NCBI RefSeq assembly: GCF_017377735.1
Contig: NZ_JAFVMH010000006.1
Span: forward strand, 124,001-188,000
DNA from: Acetobacter garciniae
Lineage (GTDB): Bacteria > Pseudomonadota > Alphaproteobacteria > Acetobacterales > Acetobacteraceae
Direction of reading: 5' to 3'
DNA: 64,000 bases
The notes beneath the pieces were generated by a model. It saw only the letters and a program-made list of their open reading frames with translations. It was not told where the DNA came from and searched no databases. Numbering within the stretch: the stretch's first letter is position 1; each line of letters opens with the position of its first letter. A program made the translations under genes and the position numbers. Positions 55,646 through 64,000 of the stretch are shown here, one piece after another.

Positions 55646-55939
55646 ATGACGAAATTTCGTCCCTTACATGACCGGGTAGTTGTCCGTCGCCTTGAAGGCG
55701 AACAGAAGACGGCTGGCGGCATCATCATTCCCGATACCGCCAAGGAAAAGCCCATGGAAGGCGAAGTCGTGGCAGTGGGTCCGGGTGCCCGCAACGAGCA
55801 GGGGCAGGTTGTTGCGCTTGATGTCAAGGCAGGCGACCGCATCCTGTTCGGCAAATGGTCCGGCACGGAAGTGAAGATCGACGGCGAAGAGCTGCTGATC
55901 ATGAAGGAAAGCGACATTCTGGGCGTGATTTCCGCCTGA
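55646..55939 (+). CDS. groES: Co-chaperonin GroES
   Basis: A 97-residue GroES that caps the GroEL chamber. '[22 protein letters not shown]' opens the protein, the mobile loop follows ('[18 protein letters not shown]'), and '[21 protein letters not shown]' and 'ESDILGVI' close it. The ATG at 55646 is chosen by homology and by the GTGGAG site upstream; the in-frame GTG at 55631 is part of that site. groEL follows after 52 bases. Expression is probably set by the RpoH promoter and CIRCE upstream. Confidence 0.97.
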   Translation: MTKFRPLHDRVVVRRLEGEQKTAGGIIIPDTAKEKPMEGEVVAVGPGARNEQGQVVALDVKAGDRILFGKWSGTEVKIDGEELLIMKESDILGVISA

Positions 55940-55949
55940 TTTGTCCTGA

Positions 55950-57641
<1,692 letters not shown>

Positions 57642-57668
57642 TCCAGCCCGTTTCATGACAGCAGGAAG

Positions 57669-57696
57669 GGAGAGGCTGGTTTCAGCCTCTCCTTTT
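57669..57696 (+). terminator. First terminator after groEL
   Basis: A perfect 10-bp stem GGAGAGGCTG/CAGCCTCTCC with loop GTTT and four T residues. Confidence 0.85.
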
Positions 57697-57703
57697 ACAA
57701 AAG

Positions 57704-57737
57704 ACGGTCGCAGGCCCCTGGCTTGCGGCCGTTTTTT
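57704..57737 (+). terminator. Second terminator after groEL
   Basis: A 13-bp stem (57704-57716 with 57720-57732, including G-T pairs) followed by six T residues, 7 bases after the first terminator. The tandem arrangement suits a very strongly transcribed operon. Confidence 0.85.
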
Positions 57738-57835
57738 GTATGTAAAACACCCGGGCATTATCGAATTGCAAAGACTCGCCCCCTAGAATACGGACCCGGC
57801 CTTCGGGCCTGCCACTGCTCCAGCCGGGCCGGATC

Positions 57836-59380
57836 ATGCTTGAGACAAAAACCTTTCGCGGCGCACCCATACGCATCCACCCTCCGGTAACGGACAGGGT
57901 GTGGGCTTTCGGGCCGCTGGGTGGCGCACCGTTGACCCGCACGCTCATGCTCTGCCCCAGCGGGCGCATTACCGGCTATGCGCATGAAGCGGCACGCTTC
58001 TGGCGGATCGAGAACCACCAGATCCTGATCCTGTCGGAAACCGGCACACTGTCCTGGCGCACGATACGGCGCGAACCGCGCAAGGACGGGCGGCTTGCCT
58101 TCGCCTTGGAACATGCCACGCAGGATGCGCTCTTTGTGCTGGAAGAAGCCCCCCCGGAAGAGGCGGGGCTGTCGGATGCGGAGTTTCTCTTCCCCCCCGA
58201 ACTGGAACGGCACCCGACTGTCCTGCGCCGGGTATTGTTTATCGGCGCAAGCCTTGCAGCATTGTGCCACGAACAGCTTGGCACCCACCTGCCGGGTGCG
58301 GTTTCGGATTACGTGGAATACGAATTTTCCGCCCCCCTGCCCGACCCGAAGGCCCCGCTGGCGGATTACGACGCCATCGTCATTCAGCCCCCCCTGCGCG
58401 CCGTGCTGGAAGATGGAGTTATCTGGGCCGAACGCTTCAATGCCCCCGGCTTTGCTGCCATTACCCTGGCGCAGGCCAAGGCCCGGCTGGAAACCATGAT
58501 GGCCCACCTGCTGGCCTGTACCGAATGGGGGAATATTCCGGTTCTGGTCGCCAATTTCATGGTGCCGCAAATGCGCACCCTGCCCGTGGCGGGCCATGCC
58601 ATGGGACAGCGGCTTTTCGATCCGGGCGATATCGTCCGCAGCCTGAACATGGCGCTGGCCGGTATTATCGCGCGCTATACGCAGGCCAGGCTACTGGATG
58701 TAGACAGCGTGGCCGGGGTGATCGGCAAGCGTTACGTGCAGGACGATACGGTCTATTTCCACAGCCATAACGGCGCACTTTTTCAGGACTGGGATGATTG
58801 CGCCACCACCCCCGCGATCGAGACAACCTACGCCCCCAAACGCGCCAGCCTGATGCGCTGCCTGTTCCGCCAGATGGTCTGGACCCTGCGGACCATCCGG
58901 CATAACGATCCGGTTCGGGCGGTGGTGTTCGGGCTGGACAACAGCTTATGGCGCGGCGTAGCGGCCAATATGGCGCCCGATGGCCCCACCCCCCGCCAGG
59001 ACGGCTGGCCAATGGGCGTGTGGGAGGCCATTCATGTGCTGAAAGGCCGCGGCATTGCCGTTGCCCTATGCGCGCAAGGCGATTTTGAGAGCATGCGTGC
59101 GCTGTGGGCGCGGATTGTCACACCCCGCTTCATCCAACCAGACGACTTCGCCTGCCTGCGCATCGATCAGGCCCCCGTGCAGGAGAGCATGGCCGTGATC
59201 TGCACCGAACTGGCCGTGCCCCCCGAACAGGTCGTGCTGGTCGAAGCCTGCCCCACACGGCGCGCGCTGGCCCAGGCTGCCTTGCCCCGCCTGCGCGTAT
59301 TGGGGGCTGATCCCTACCAGACCCGCCGAATCCTGCTCTGGTCGGCCGAAACCCAAGGCGGCACAGCCCCGGCCACCTAG
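57836..59380 (+). CDS. FkbH-like HAD protein with degraded catalytic motifs (probable pseudoenzyme)
   Basis: A 514-residue protein in three parts: an N-terminal beta-rich domain (1-about 105), an SGNH-like domain ('RRVLFIGASLAAL' at 131-143, ending near 'VQDDTVYFHSHNG'), and a C-terminal FkbH/HAD-IIIC domain (about 355-505). Compared with the paralogue at 62544, the HAD nucleophile motif is 'FGLDNSLW' (Gly366 for Asp), 'CSKND' is 'CAQGD', the Lys position is Arg442, and the usual motif IV 'DDN' region reads 'LVEACPTRR'. No frameshift or stop interrupts it, and codon use is normal, so it is a maintained protein without phosphatase chemistry. Partner and pathway are unknown; surface-glycan or acyl-transfer roles fit the family. 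Confidence 0.82.
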   Translation: MLETKTFRGAPIRIHPPVTDRVWAFGPLGGAPLTRTLMLCPSGRITGYAHEAARFWRIENHQILILSETGTLSWRTIRREPRKDGRLAFALEHATQDALFVLEEAPPEEAGLSDAEFLFPPELERHPTVLRRVLFIGASLAALCHEQLGTHLPGAVSDYVEYEFSAPLPDPKAPLADYDAIVIQPPLRAVLEDGVIWAERFNAPGFAAITLAQAKARLETMMAHLLACTEWGNIPVLVANFMVPQMRTLPVAGHAMGQRLFDPGDIVRSLNMALAGIIARYTQARLLDVDSVAGVIGKRYVQDDTVYFHSHNGALFQDWDDCATTPAIETTYAPKRASLMRCLFRQMVWTLRTIRHNDPVRAVVFGLDNSLWRGVAANMAPDGPTPRQDGWPMGVWEAIHVLKGRGIAVALCAQGDFESMRALWARIVTPRFIQPDDFACLRIDQAPVQESMAVICTELAVPPEQVVLVEACPTRRALAQAALPRLRVLGADPYQTRRILLWSAETQGGTAPAT

Positions 59381-59525
59381 CAGGGTACGCGGGTTCGCCT
59401 GTCGGGGCCGCCGCACATGACTGCCCGCAGGCATCCAGCCATTCCGGGCATGCGTTCGCAAAGCGGCCCAAGCCAGAAGAAACCGCGCTCATCCCGGATC
59501 GGGACGGGTAAAGGGCACTTTGCGT

Positions 59526-60383
59526 TCAGATGATATAATCGATGGGGGGCAGCGTCTGGTCCATGCTCAGGGCGGGCATGCTGCCGACATGGCGCGTGCC
59601 CACCTTGCGGGCCGGGTTGCCGACCACCGTCGTAAAGGGCGGTACGGGTTCGAGAACGATGGAGCCCGCGCCGATCTTGGCCCCTTCCCCGATTTCGATA
59701 TTGCCCAGCACCTTGGCCCCCGCGCCGATCAGCACGCCCCGGCGCACCTTGGGGTGACGGTCCCCGCTATGCTTGCCGGTGCCGCCCAGCGTCACGTTCT
59801 GCAAAATGGAGACGTCATCCTCGATCACGGAGGTTTCCCCCACCACAATGCCGCTGCCATGGTCGAACAGGATGCGCCTGCCCAGCTTGGCGGCGGGGTG
59901 AATATCCACCCCGAACAATTCGGACGCCCGGCTTTGCAGATGCAGCGCCAGGTGCCTGCGGCCTTCGTGCCAGAGCCAATGCGCCACGCGATAGGTCTGC
60001 ACCGCCTGATACCCTTTGAAAAACAGGAACGGCGTTACAAAATCCGGGCAGGCGGGGTCGCGTTCGCGAATGGCCAGCAGGTCGGCCGCGGCCGCACAGA
60101 CAATATCGGGTTCGGCATCGAAGCCTTCCTGCACCAGTTCGCCCAGGGCCGCGGCGGCCACGGACCGGTCCCCCAGCTTGCGCCCCAGCAACGCCGCGAG
60201 GGCAGAGGCAAAATCGGAATGGCTGCGCACGCCGGTGGCCAGCAGCCCGCGCACCAGCGGGTCGTTGCAGGAACAGGCCTGCTGCGTCATCTGTTGCCAC
60301 AACACGCCAAGCTGCGGCGCGCAAAGCGTGCTGCTGGCATCGAACTGGCTTGCCATTACGGCGGGGCGTCCCTGGTCGCGCAT
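59526..60383 (-). CDS. cysE: Serine O-acetyltransferase
   Basis: A 285-residue CysE that acetylates serine with acetyl-CoA, the first step of cysteine synthesis. The N-terminal helical domain leads to 'FFKGYQAVQTYRVAHWLW', and the left-handed beta-helix has 'FGVDIHPAAKLGRRILFDHG', 'GIVVGETSVIEDDVSILQNV' and 'GNPARKVG'. The C terminus ends in Ile ('PPIDYII'), as needed for docking into cysteine synthase in known complexes. An ACGGAGGACAGC site precedes the ATG at 60383. It follows ubiH by 14 bases, so the two are co-transcribed. Confidence 0.93.
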   Translation of the reverse strand: MRDQGRPAVMASQFDASSTLCAPQLGVLWQQMTQQACSCNDPLVRGLLATGVRSHSDFASALAALLGRKLGDRSVAAAALGELVQEGFDAEPDIVCAAAADLLAIRERDPACPDFVTPFLFFKGYQAVQTYRVAHWLWHEGRRHLALHLQSRASELFGVDIHPAAKLGRRILFDHGSGIVVGETSVIEDDVSILQNVTLGGTGKHSGDRHPKVRRGVLIGAGAKVLGNIEIGEGAKIGAGSIVLEPVPPFTTVVGNPARKVGTRHVGSMPALSMDQTLPPIDYII

Positions 60384-60397
60384 GCTGTCCTCCGTTC

Positions 60398-61660
60398 CTA
60401 CACCCCCATGGCGTGTCTGACAAAAGCCCGGCGCAGGGCCGGAATACGGTGCACCCCCGCAATCCCGATATCCCTGGCCAGGCGCAAAACCGGATTATCG
60501 TTACTGAACAGCCTGTCCAGCGCGTCGGTTGCCGCAAGCATGAGCATATTGGCCGGGCGACACGCTGCCTGGTAACGGGCCAGCAGGGCAGGCGATCCCA
60601 TATCCTGCCCCTGTTCATGGGCTTCGATCAAGAGTGCCGCCAGATGGATGATATCGCGATACCCCAGGTTCAGACCCTGCCCGGCAATGGGGTGGATCCC
60701 GTGTGCGGCATCCCCCACCAGCACCATCCGCTCGGCCGTGTAACGCTGGGCGTACTGGGCGGACAAAGGATAGGTCCAGCGCCGACCGACAGGGGTGACA
60801 TGGCCCAGGCGGTTGGTGCCCATCCGCTTTTCAAGCTGGCGGGCGAAGACATCATCCGGCAGGGCGGCAAAGCGCTGGGCCAGACCGTCCTTGTCGCTCC
60901 ACACGATGGCGGACAGGTACGGGTGCTCCGCAGTGCCCGCCAGCGGCAGTTGCGCGAAGGGGCCCGCGGGCAGGAAATGCTCCAGCGCGCTGTTATCGTG
61001 CGGGAATTCATGCGCAATGGTGCAGACAATGGCGGTCTGCCCGTAAGGCAGGCGGGTAAGGCCGATGCCCGCATCCGATCTCAACCGGCTTTTGCGGCCA
61101 TCTGCCGCAACGATCAGGCGCGCGCCAAAACTGCGTCCGTCGGCCAGACGTATGTGCGCGCCTTCCGCCTTGCGGGTCACGGTGGCATCGGCCGGGGCCA
61201 GCACCCGCACGCCCGGCACGTTCTCCAGACACGCGTTCAGGGCCACGCGCAGGGAACGCGCCCCGATCATCCACCCGAAGGGCTGGGTGGCGTCTTCACG
61301 CGTGAATTCCAGGAACAGCGAGGATGCGGGCTCCCCCGGCCTGCCGTCGGTCACCAGAATATCCTCGATCGGGCAGGCGGGCTCGGGCAGGTAATCCCAC
61401 ACGCCGGCTGCTTCGAGAAATTCCTTGGGCCCTGCTGCTATGGCATAGGCGCGCCCGTCAAGATCGGGATGTTCCATGGGGGCCAGGGCCAGGCGATCGA
61501 TCACCGCGACCTTGAGCCCCGCCCGCCCCAGGCGGCAGGCAAGCGTTGCCCCCACTGGCCCCGCGCCCACGATACAGACATCCACATCCGCGATGGGTGT
61601 GCCCGCAGCGTGTTCACCCCCAGCAAGGGTGTTGCCTTTCTTATGGGCGGACTGGTGCAT
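60398..61660 (-). CDS. ubiH: Ubiquinone biosynthesis FAD-dependent hydroxylase (UbiH/COQ6 family)
   Basis: A 420-residue flavoprotein mono-oxygenase that hydroxylates the ubiquinone ring. The FAD-binding motifs are 'DVCIVGAGPVGATLACRLGRAG', 'RLIVAADGRKSRLRSDAGI' and 'LVGDAAHGIHPIAGQGLNLGYRD', the last being characteristic of the UbiH/UbiF/COQ6 group. Which ring position it acts on (UbiH, UbiF or UbiI/L/M) cannot be told. Start at 61660 ('MHQSAHKKGNT') is the nearest Met to the family region; a longer frame exists. cysE follows in the same direction; ubiA of the same pathway is at 6.5 kb. Confidence 0.9.
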   Translation of the reverse strand: MHQSAHKKGNTLAGGEHAAGTPIADVDVCIVGAGPVGATLACRLGRAGLKVAVIDRLALAPMEHPDLDGRAYAIAAGPKEFLEAAGVWDYLPEPACPIEDILVTDGRPGEPASSLFLEFTREDATQPFGWMIGARSLRVALNACLENVPGVRVLAPADATVTRKAEGAHIRLADGRSFGARLIVAADGRKSRLRSDAGIGLTRLPYGQTAIVCTIAHEFPHDNSALEHFLPAGPFAQLPLAGTAEHPYLSAIVWSDKDGLAQRFAALPDDVFARQLEKRMGTNRLGHVTPVGRRWTYPLSAQYAQRYTAERMVLVGDAAHGIHPIAGQGLNLGYRDIIHLAALLIEAHEQGQDMGSPALLARYQAACRPANMLMLAATDALDRLFSNDNPVLRLARDIGIAGVHRIPALRRAFVRHAMGV

Positions 61661-61875
61661 GGGGTAACGGGCTCCTTCATCGCATTCATATCGCCCCCGG
61701 ACCGGCACCTGGGCGGCACGGAACGGGGTGGCAAGACGTTACTATATGCTCCCCCGCGCCTTGAAAAACCAGATGCGCGAAGATGCATGGTTGCATAAAG
61801 CCCTAGCGCGGCCTGCGCAAATATGTCAGTCTTTGCGTGGAATAGAGACGACCTGCGGCACGGAGCGAAGGTTAG

Positions 61876-62214
61876 ATGAAGCTGATTACCGCCATTATCA
61901 AACCTTTCAAGCTGGGTGATGTTCGCGAGGCGCTGGCCCCGCTGGGTGTGCAGGGCCTTACCGTTTCGGAAGTCAAAGGGTTCGGCCGCCAGAAAGGCCA
62001 GAACGAAATTTATCGCGGTGCGGAATATCGCATCAGCTTCCTGCCCAAGATCAAGGTGGAAATCGCCACCACGGACGACCTGGTGGACCAGGTGATCGAG
62101 GCGATCCTGGATTCCGCCCATACCGGCAAGATTGGCGACGGCAAGATTTTTGTCAGCGAGCTTGACCGTGTCATCCGGATCCGCACGCGTGAAACGGGCA
62201 CTGCCGCGCTCTGA
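61876..62214 (+). CDS. glnB: Nitrogen regulatory PII protein
   Basis: A 112-residue PII protein that reports glutamine, 2-oxoglutarate and ATP status, notably to NtrB. The N terminus 'MKLITAIIKPFKLGDVREAL' is canonical, the T-loop 'GRQKGQNEIYRGAEYRISF' has Tyr51 for uridylylation, and 'HTGKIGDGKIFV' is the second PII signature. In many alphaproteobacteria glnA or amtB follows; here a 329-base gap and an FkbH-like gene follow instead. It is divergent from ubiH. Confidence 0.95.
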   Translation: MKLITAIIKPFKLGDVREALAPLGVQGLTVSEVKGFGRQKGQNEIYRGAEYRISFLPKIKVEIATTDDLVDQVIEAILDSAHTGKIGDGKIFVSELDRVIRIRTRETGTAAL

Positions 62215-62543
62215 CACATCCGGCGTGACAGACCCCGACGGGGTATTTCCGGCACTTCTCCCCTAAGTTCAGCGCAAACTGCATCATGTCCATGACGCGT
62301 GGCGGCACCCGCCATGGGCCTAGGCCGCGGCTTCGCTGTATCCCCGCATATTAACGCGGCAGGCAAAGCACGACCTGCCGGCCACATGGCTGCGCGGCGT
62401 CAGGCGTCAGGCGTCAGGCGTCAGGCGTCAGGCGTCAGGCGTCAGGCGTCAGGCGTCAGGGCTTCTGTCGCGGTTACGATTTAGCAAGACAATAACCGTA
62501 TCATTTCCTCTGGCGCGCAGGCTAAAGGCGGAAATACACGACG
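62215..62543. other. Intergenic region glnB / FkbH-like gene
   Basis: A 329-base gap between two plus-strand genes. Its main feature is the nine-copy heptamer array at 62397-62459. I see no good terminator for glnB and no RNA gene. The frame that runs through the array only translates the repeat and is not a gene. Confidence 0.6.
62397..62459 (+). repeat. Nine perfect tandem copies of GCGTCAG
   Basis: A 63-base array of the 7-bp unit GCGTCAG without a single mismatch, 84 bases before the start of the FkbH-like gene. Because 7 is not a multiple of 3 and the array is non-coding, copy-number changes would alter promoter or leader spacing rather than reading frame. Perfect identity suggests recent expansion by slippage. 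Confidence 0.95.
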
Positions 62544-64000
62544 ATGGATTTCGATCAGAATGTCGTTTTTGAAATTCTTTCCTCCCGGTTGTCGGGCAGG
62601 CGTTTCGCCTTCGGTCCGGCCGATGGTCCACGCCTGACGGAAAACCTCAGCTTCGGCCCGAATGGAGAAATAGAGGGCTATTCGCACACCAACGAAGCCT
62701 ATTGGGATATCGGGGCGGAGCATTTCCGTATTCTGGATTGCAATGGCGGGGTGATGTGGCGGCCTGTCAGCGTCAGCACGGACAAGGATGGCCTGCTCAC
62801 CTTTCTGCTGATCCACCCGCCTTCTCCCCAGACGCATTTCATTCTCCAGGAACTGGCGCAGGAACCGGCAGACACCCCACCCCACCCAGCCGGGGCATAC
62901 CTGGGCGCCCCCCAGACAAGCGCACCACAGCAGAGAGACGCCCCGCACGAGAACCCACATCATTCAGGGCTGAGCGACCCGGCCTATCTGTTCCCGTCCG
63001 ATCTTGAAGTCACGCCCACCATTCCTTCACGCGTGCTCATGATCGGTTCGTGCCTGACAGCCTTGTATGTCGAGCAGTTCAGAACGCGGCACCCAGAAAC
63101 TTCTTTCGATTATATTCCCTATAATTTCGTCAGCATCCTGCCAGAGGCCCCGCCCTGCCCCGCGCAGGACTACGATTTTCAATATATCCAGATCCCCCTT
63201 CGCTCCGTCCTGACAGACCGGGTCGTGCAGGGAATGCGTTTCAATGACCCGGAGTTTGCAAGAACCATAGTGGATGACGCATGCGACGTGATCGATGTCA
63301 TGCTGGATGCGGCCATGCGCTATAATCGCCAGCACGGGCTACTCAGTTTCGTCTCGGGCTTTATCGTCCCGCAACGCAGTGCCGCCCCCAGCCTGCGCGG
63401 CATTGGGGGGGCGGGCGACCTGTGTGGCATCGTCCGGCAGCTCAATGCCCATCTGGCCCGCAAAATTGCCGATTACGACAACACCTATCTCATGGATGTG
63501 GATGCCGTGGCATCATCCATCGGCAAGCGTTTCGTCCTGGATGACATGGTGTATTTTTACGCCCATGGCGCCGTAACCTATCAGGACTGGGATGATTTCG
63601 GGGCTATTCCCCGTAACGAGCCCATTCCCGCGCTGCACACGCTCTACCCGACCAGGCAGGCGGATTTCGTGGCCTGTATTTTTCGCCAGGTCCTGTGTGC
63701 CTGGCGCACGATCGGGCAGGTCGATCAGGTCAAGGCCGTTATTTTCGACCTCGACAACACGCTGTGGCGGGGCCAGATCGCCGAACATTACCGGCCCGAC
63801 ACCCGCCCCTGGCCCCGAACGGATGGATGGCCGCTGGGCGTGTGGGAATGCATCCATTTCCTGCGTGCACGCGGTATTCTGGTAGCGGTATGTTCCAAGA
63901 ACGATCTTGCGCTCGTGCAGGAAAGATGGGCCGAAGTGGTCGATCCGCCGTTTCTGGCACTGGAGGATTTTGCCTGCGTCAAGATAAACTGGGCACCCAA
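62544..64000 (+). CDS. FkbH-like HAD-IIIC protein with intact nucleophile (3' end outside window)
   Basis: At least 485 residues; the frame is open to the window edge. The architecture equals that of the paralogue at 57836: N-terminal beta-rich domain (1-about 105), a Pro/His/Gln-rich linker (about 107-142), an SGNH-like domain ('SRVLMIGSCLTALYVEQF' at 162-179), and an FkbH/HAD domain with 'FDLDNTLWRGQ' (Asp402 and Asp404), 'VCSKNDLA' and Lys480 ('CVKINWAP'). FkbH relatives load glyceryl or similar acyl units or act on nucleotide-linked polymers. Start at 62544 follows AAAGGCGGA. It lies downstream of the heptamer array. Confidence 0.82.
   Translation, partial: MDFDQNVVFEILSSRLSGRRFAFGPADGPRLTENLSFGPNGEIEGYSHTNEAYWDIGAEHFRILDCNGGVMWRPVSVSTDKDGLLTFLLIHPPSPQTHFILQELAQEPADTPPHPAGAYLGAPQTSAPQQRDAPHENPHHSGLSDPAYLFPSDLEVTPTIPSRVLMIGSCLTALYVEQFRTRHPETSFDYIPYNFVSILPEAPPCPAQDYDFQYIQIPLRSVLTDRVVQGMRFNDPEFARTIVDDACDVIDVMLDAAMRYNRQHGLLSFVSGFIVPQRSAAPSLRGIGGAGDLCGIVRQLNAHLARKIADYDNTYLMDVDAVASSIGKRFVLDDMVYFYAHGAVTYQDWDDFGAIPRNEPIPALHTLYPTRQADFVACIFRQVLCAWRTIGQVDQVKAVIFDLDNTLWRGQIAEHYRPDTRPWPRTDGWPLGVWECIHFLRARGILVAVCSKNDLALVQERWAEVVDPPFLALEDFACVKINWAP

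Noticed and set aside
57836-59380. Calling the first FkbH-like gene a pseudogene
   Set aside because: The frame is complete and the fold-forming residues are kept; only catalytic positions are changed, which fits a pseudoenzyme better than a decaying gene.
62397-62459. Possible CRISPR array
   Set aside because: The unit is 7 bp with no spacers and no cas genes, so it is a simple tandem repeat.
62299-62484. A short frame encoding repeated RRQASGV units
   Set aside because: It is just translation of the GCGTCAG tandem array; there is no ribosome-binding site or conserved sequence outside the repeat.

Overview
The window is a high-GC chromosomal segment of an alphaproteobacterium. The gene set (NtrBC-NtrYX next to dusB, hfq and hflX; an ispDF fusion; an ATP12-type F1 chaperone; an NDUFS4-type Complex I subunit; a plant-type GshA) and the gene style point to Acetobacteraceae, most likely an acetic acid bacterium of the Komagataeibacter/Gluconacetobacter type. 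The genus is an inference; the order is well supported. Most of the window is core housekeeping DNA in short, tightly packed operons with many ATGA/GTGA stop-start overlaps.

Layout. 0.1-7.4 kb (minus): ubiA, lolA, rarA, an RluA-type pseudouridine synthase, an AsmA-like protein and ATP12. 7.7-10 kb (plus): rsmE and gshA. 10-16 kb (minus): a yfgM-bamB-der outer-membrane/ribosome assembly cluster, a DHA2 exporter and a small exported protein. 16.3-21.7 kb (plus): a GT9-GT4-asparagine-synthase glycan operon, then ygfZ and hisI. 21.8-27.2 kb: lpxB, a SulP transporter, msrQ, a beta-hydroxyacid dehydrogenase and an NDUFAF6-like protein. 27.5-31.7 kb (plus): sodB, clpB and a NUDIX hydrolase. 31.9-41 kb (minus): dusB-ntrB-ntrC-ntrY-ntrX-hfq-hflX. 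41-46.2 kb (minus): ispDF, glf, tRNA-Arg, NDUFS4, tRNA-Pro, gpt and ugd. 46.5-49 kb: a 44-aa small protein, then an AT-richer insert with a nuclease-helicase gene against tRNA-Ser. 49.2-53.9 kb (plus): efp, suhB and a DinG-type helicase. 54-57.7 kb: cspA, a dienelactone hydrolase and groESL. 57.8-64 kb: two FkbH-like HAD paralogues flanking cysE-ubiH (minus) and glnB (plus).

How the genes fit together. The nitrogen cluster (two sensor/regulator pairs plus PII at 61.9 kb) would set nitrogen responses, but both NtrC-family regulators lack a recognisable GAFTGA loop, which argues for sigma54-independent action. The heat-shock genes share a CTTG-N18-CYTATNT-like promoter; groESL also carries a CIRCE operator with an extra half-site. 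Surface-glycan functions are spread across the window (GT9/GT4/AsnB, lpxB, glf, ugd, the FkbH-like pair).

Most interesting items: (1) an FkbH-like protein whose HAD catalytic motifs are all degraded, alongside an intact paralogue 3 kb away; (2) a PD-(D/E)XK plus SF1-helicase protein in a low-GC insert at tRNA-Ser, a candidate phage-defence gene; (3) a 161-bp MITE with clean TSDs whose target duplication is the hflX stop codon; (4) a double-hairpin repeat family sitting between convergent genes; (5) the unusual groE operator; (6) a nine-copy heptamer array upstream of the intact FkbH-like gene.
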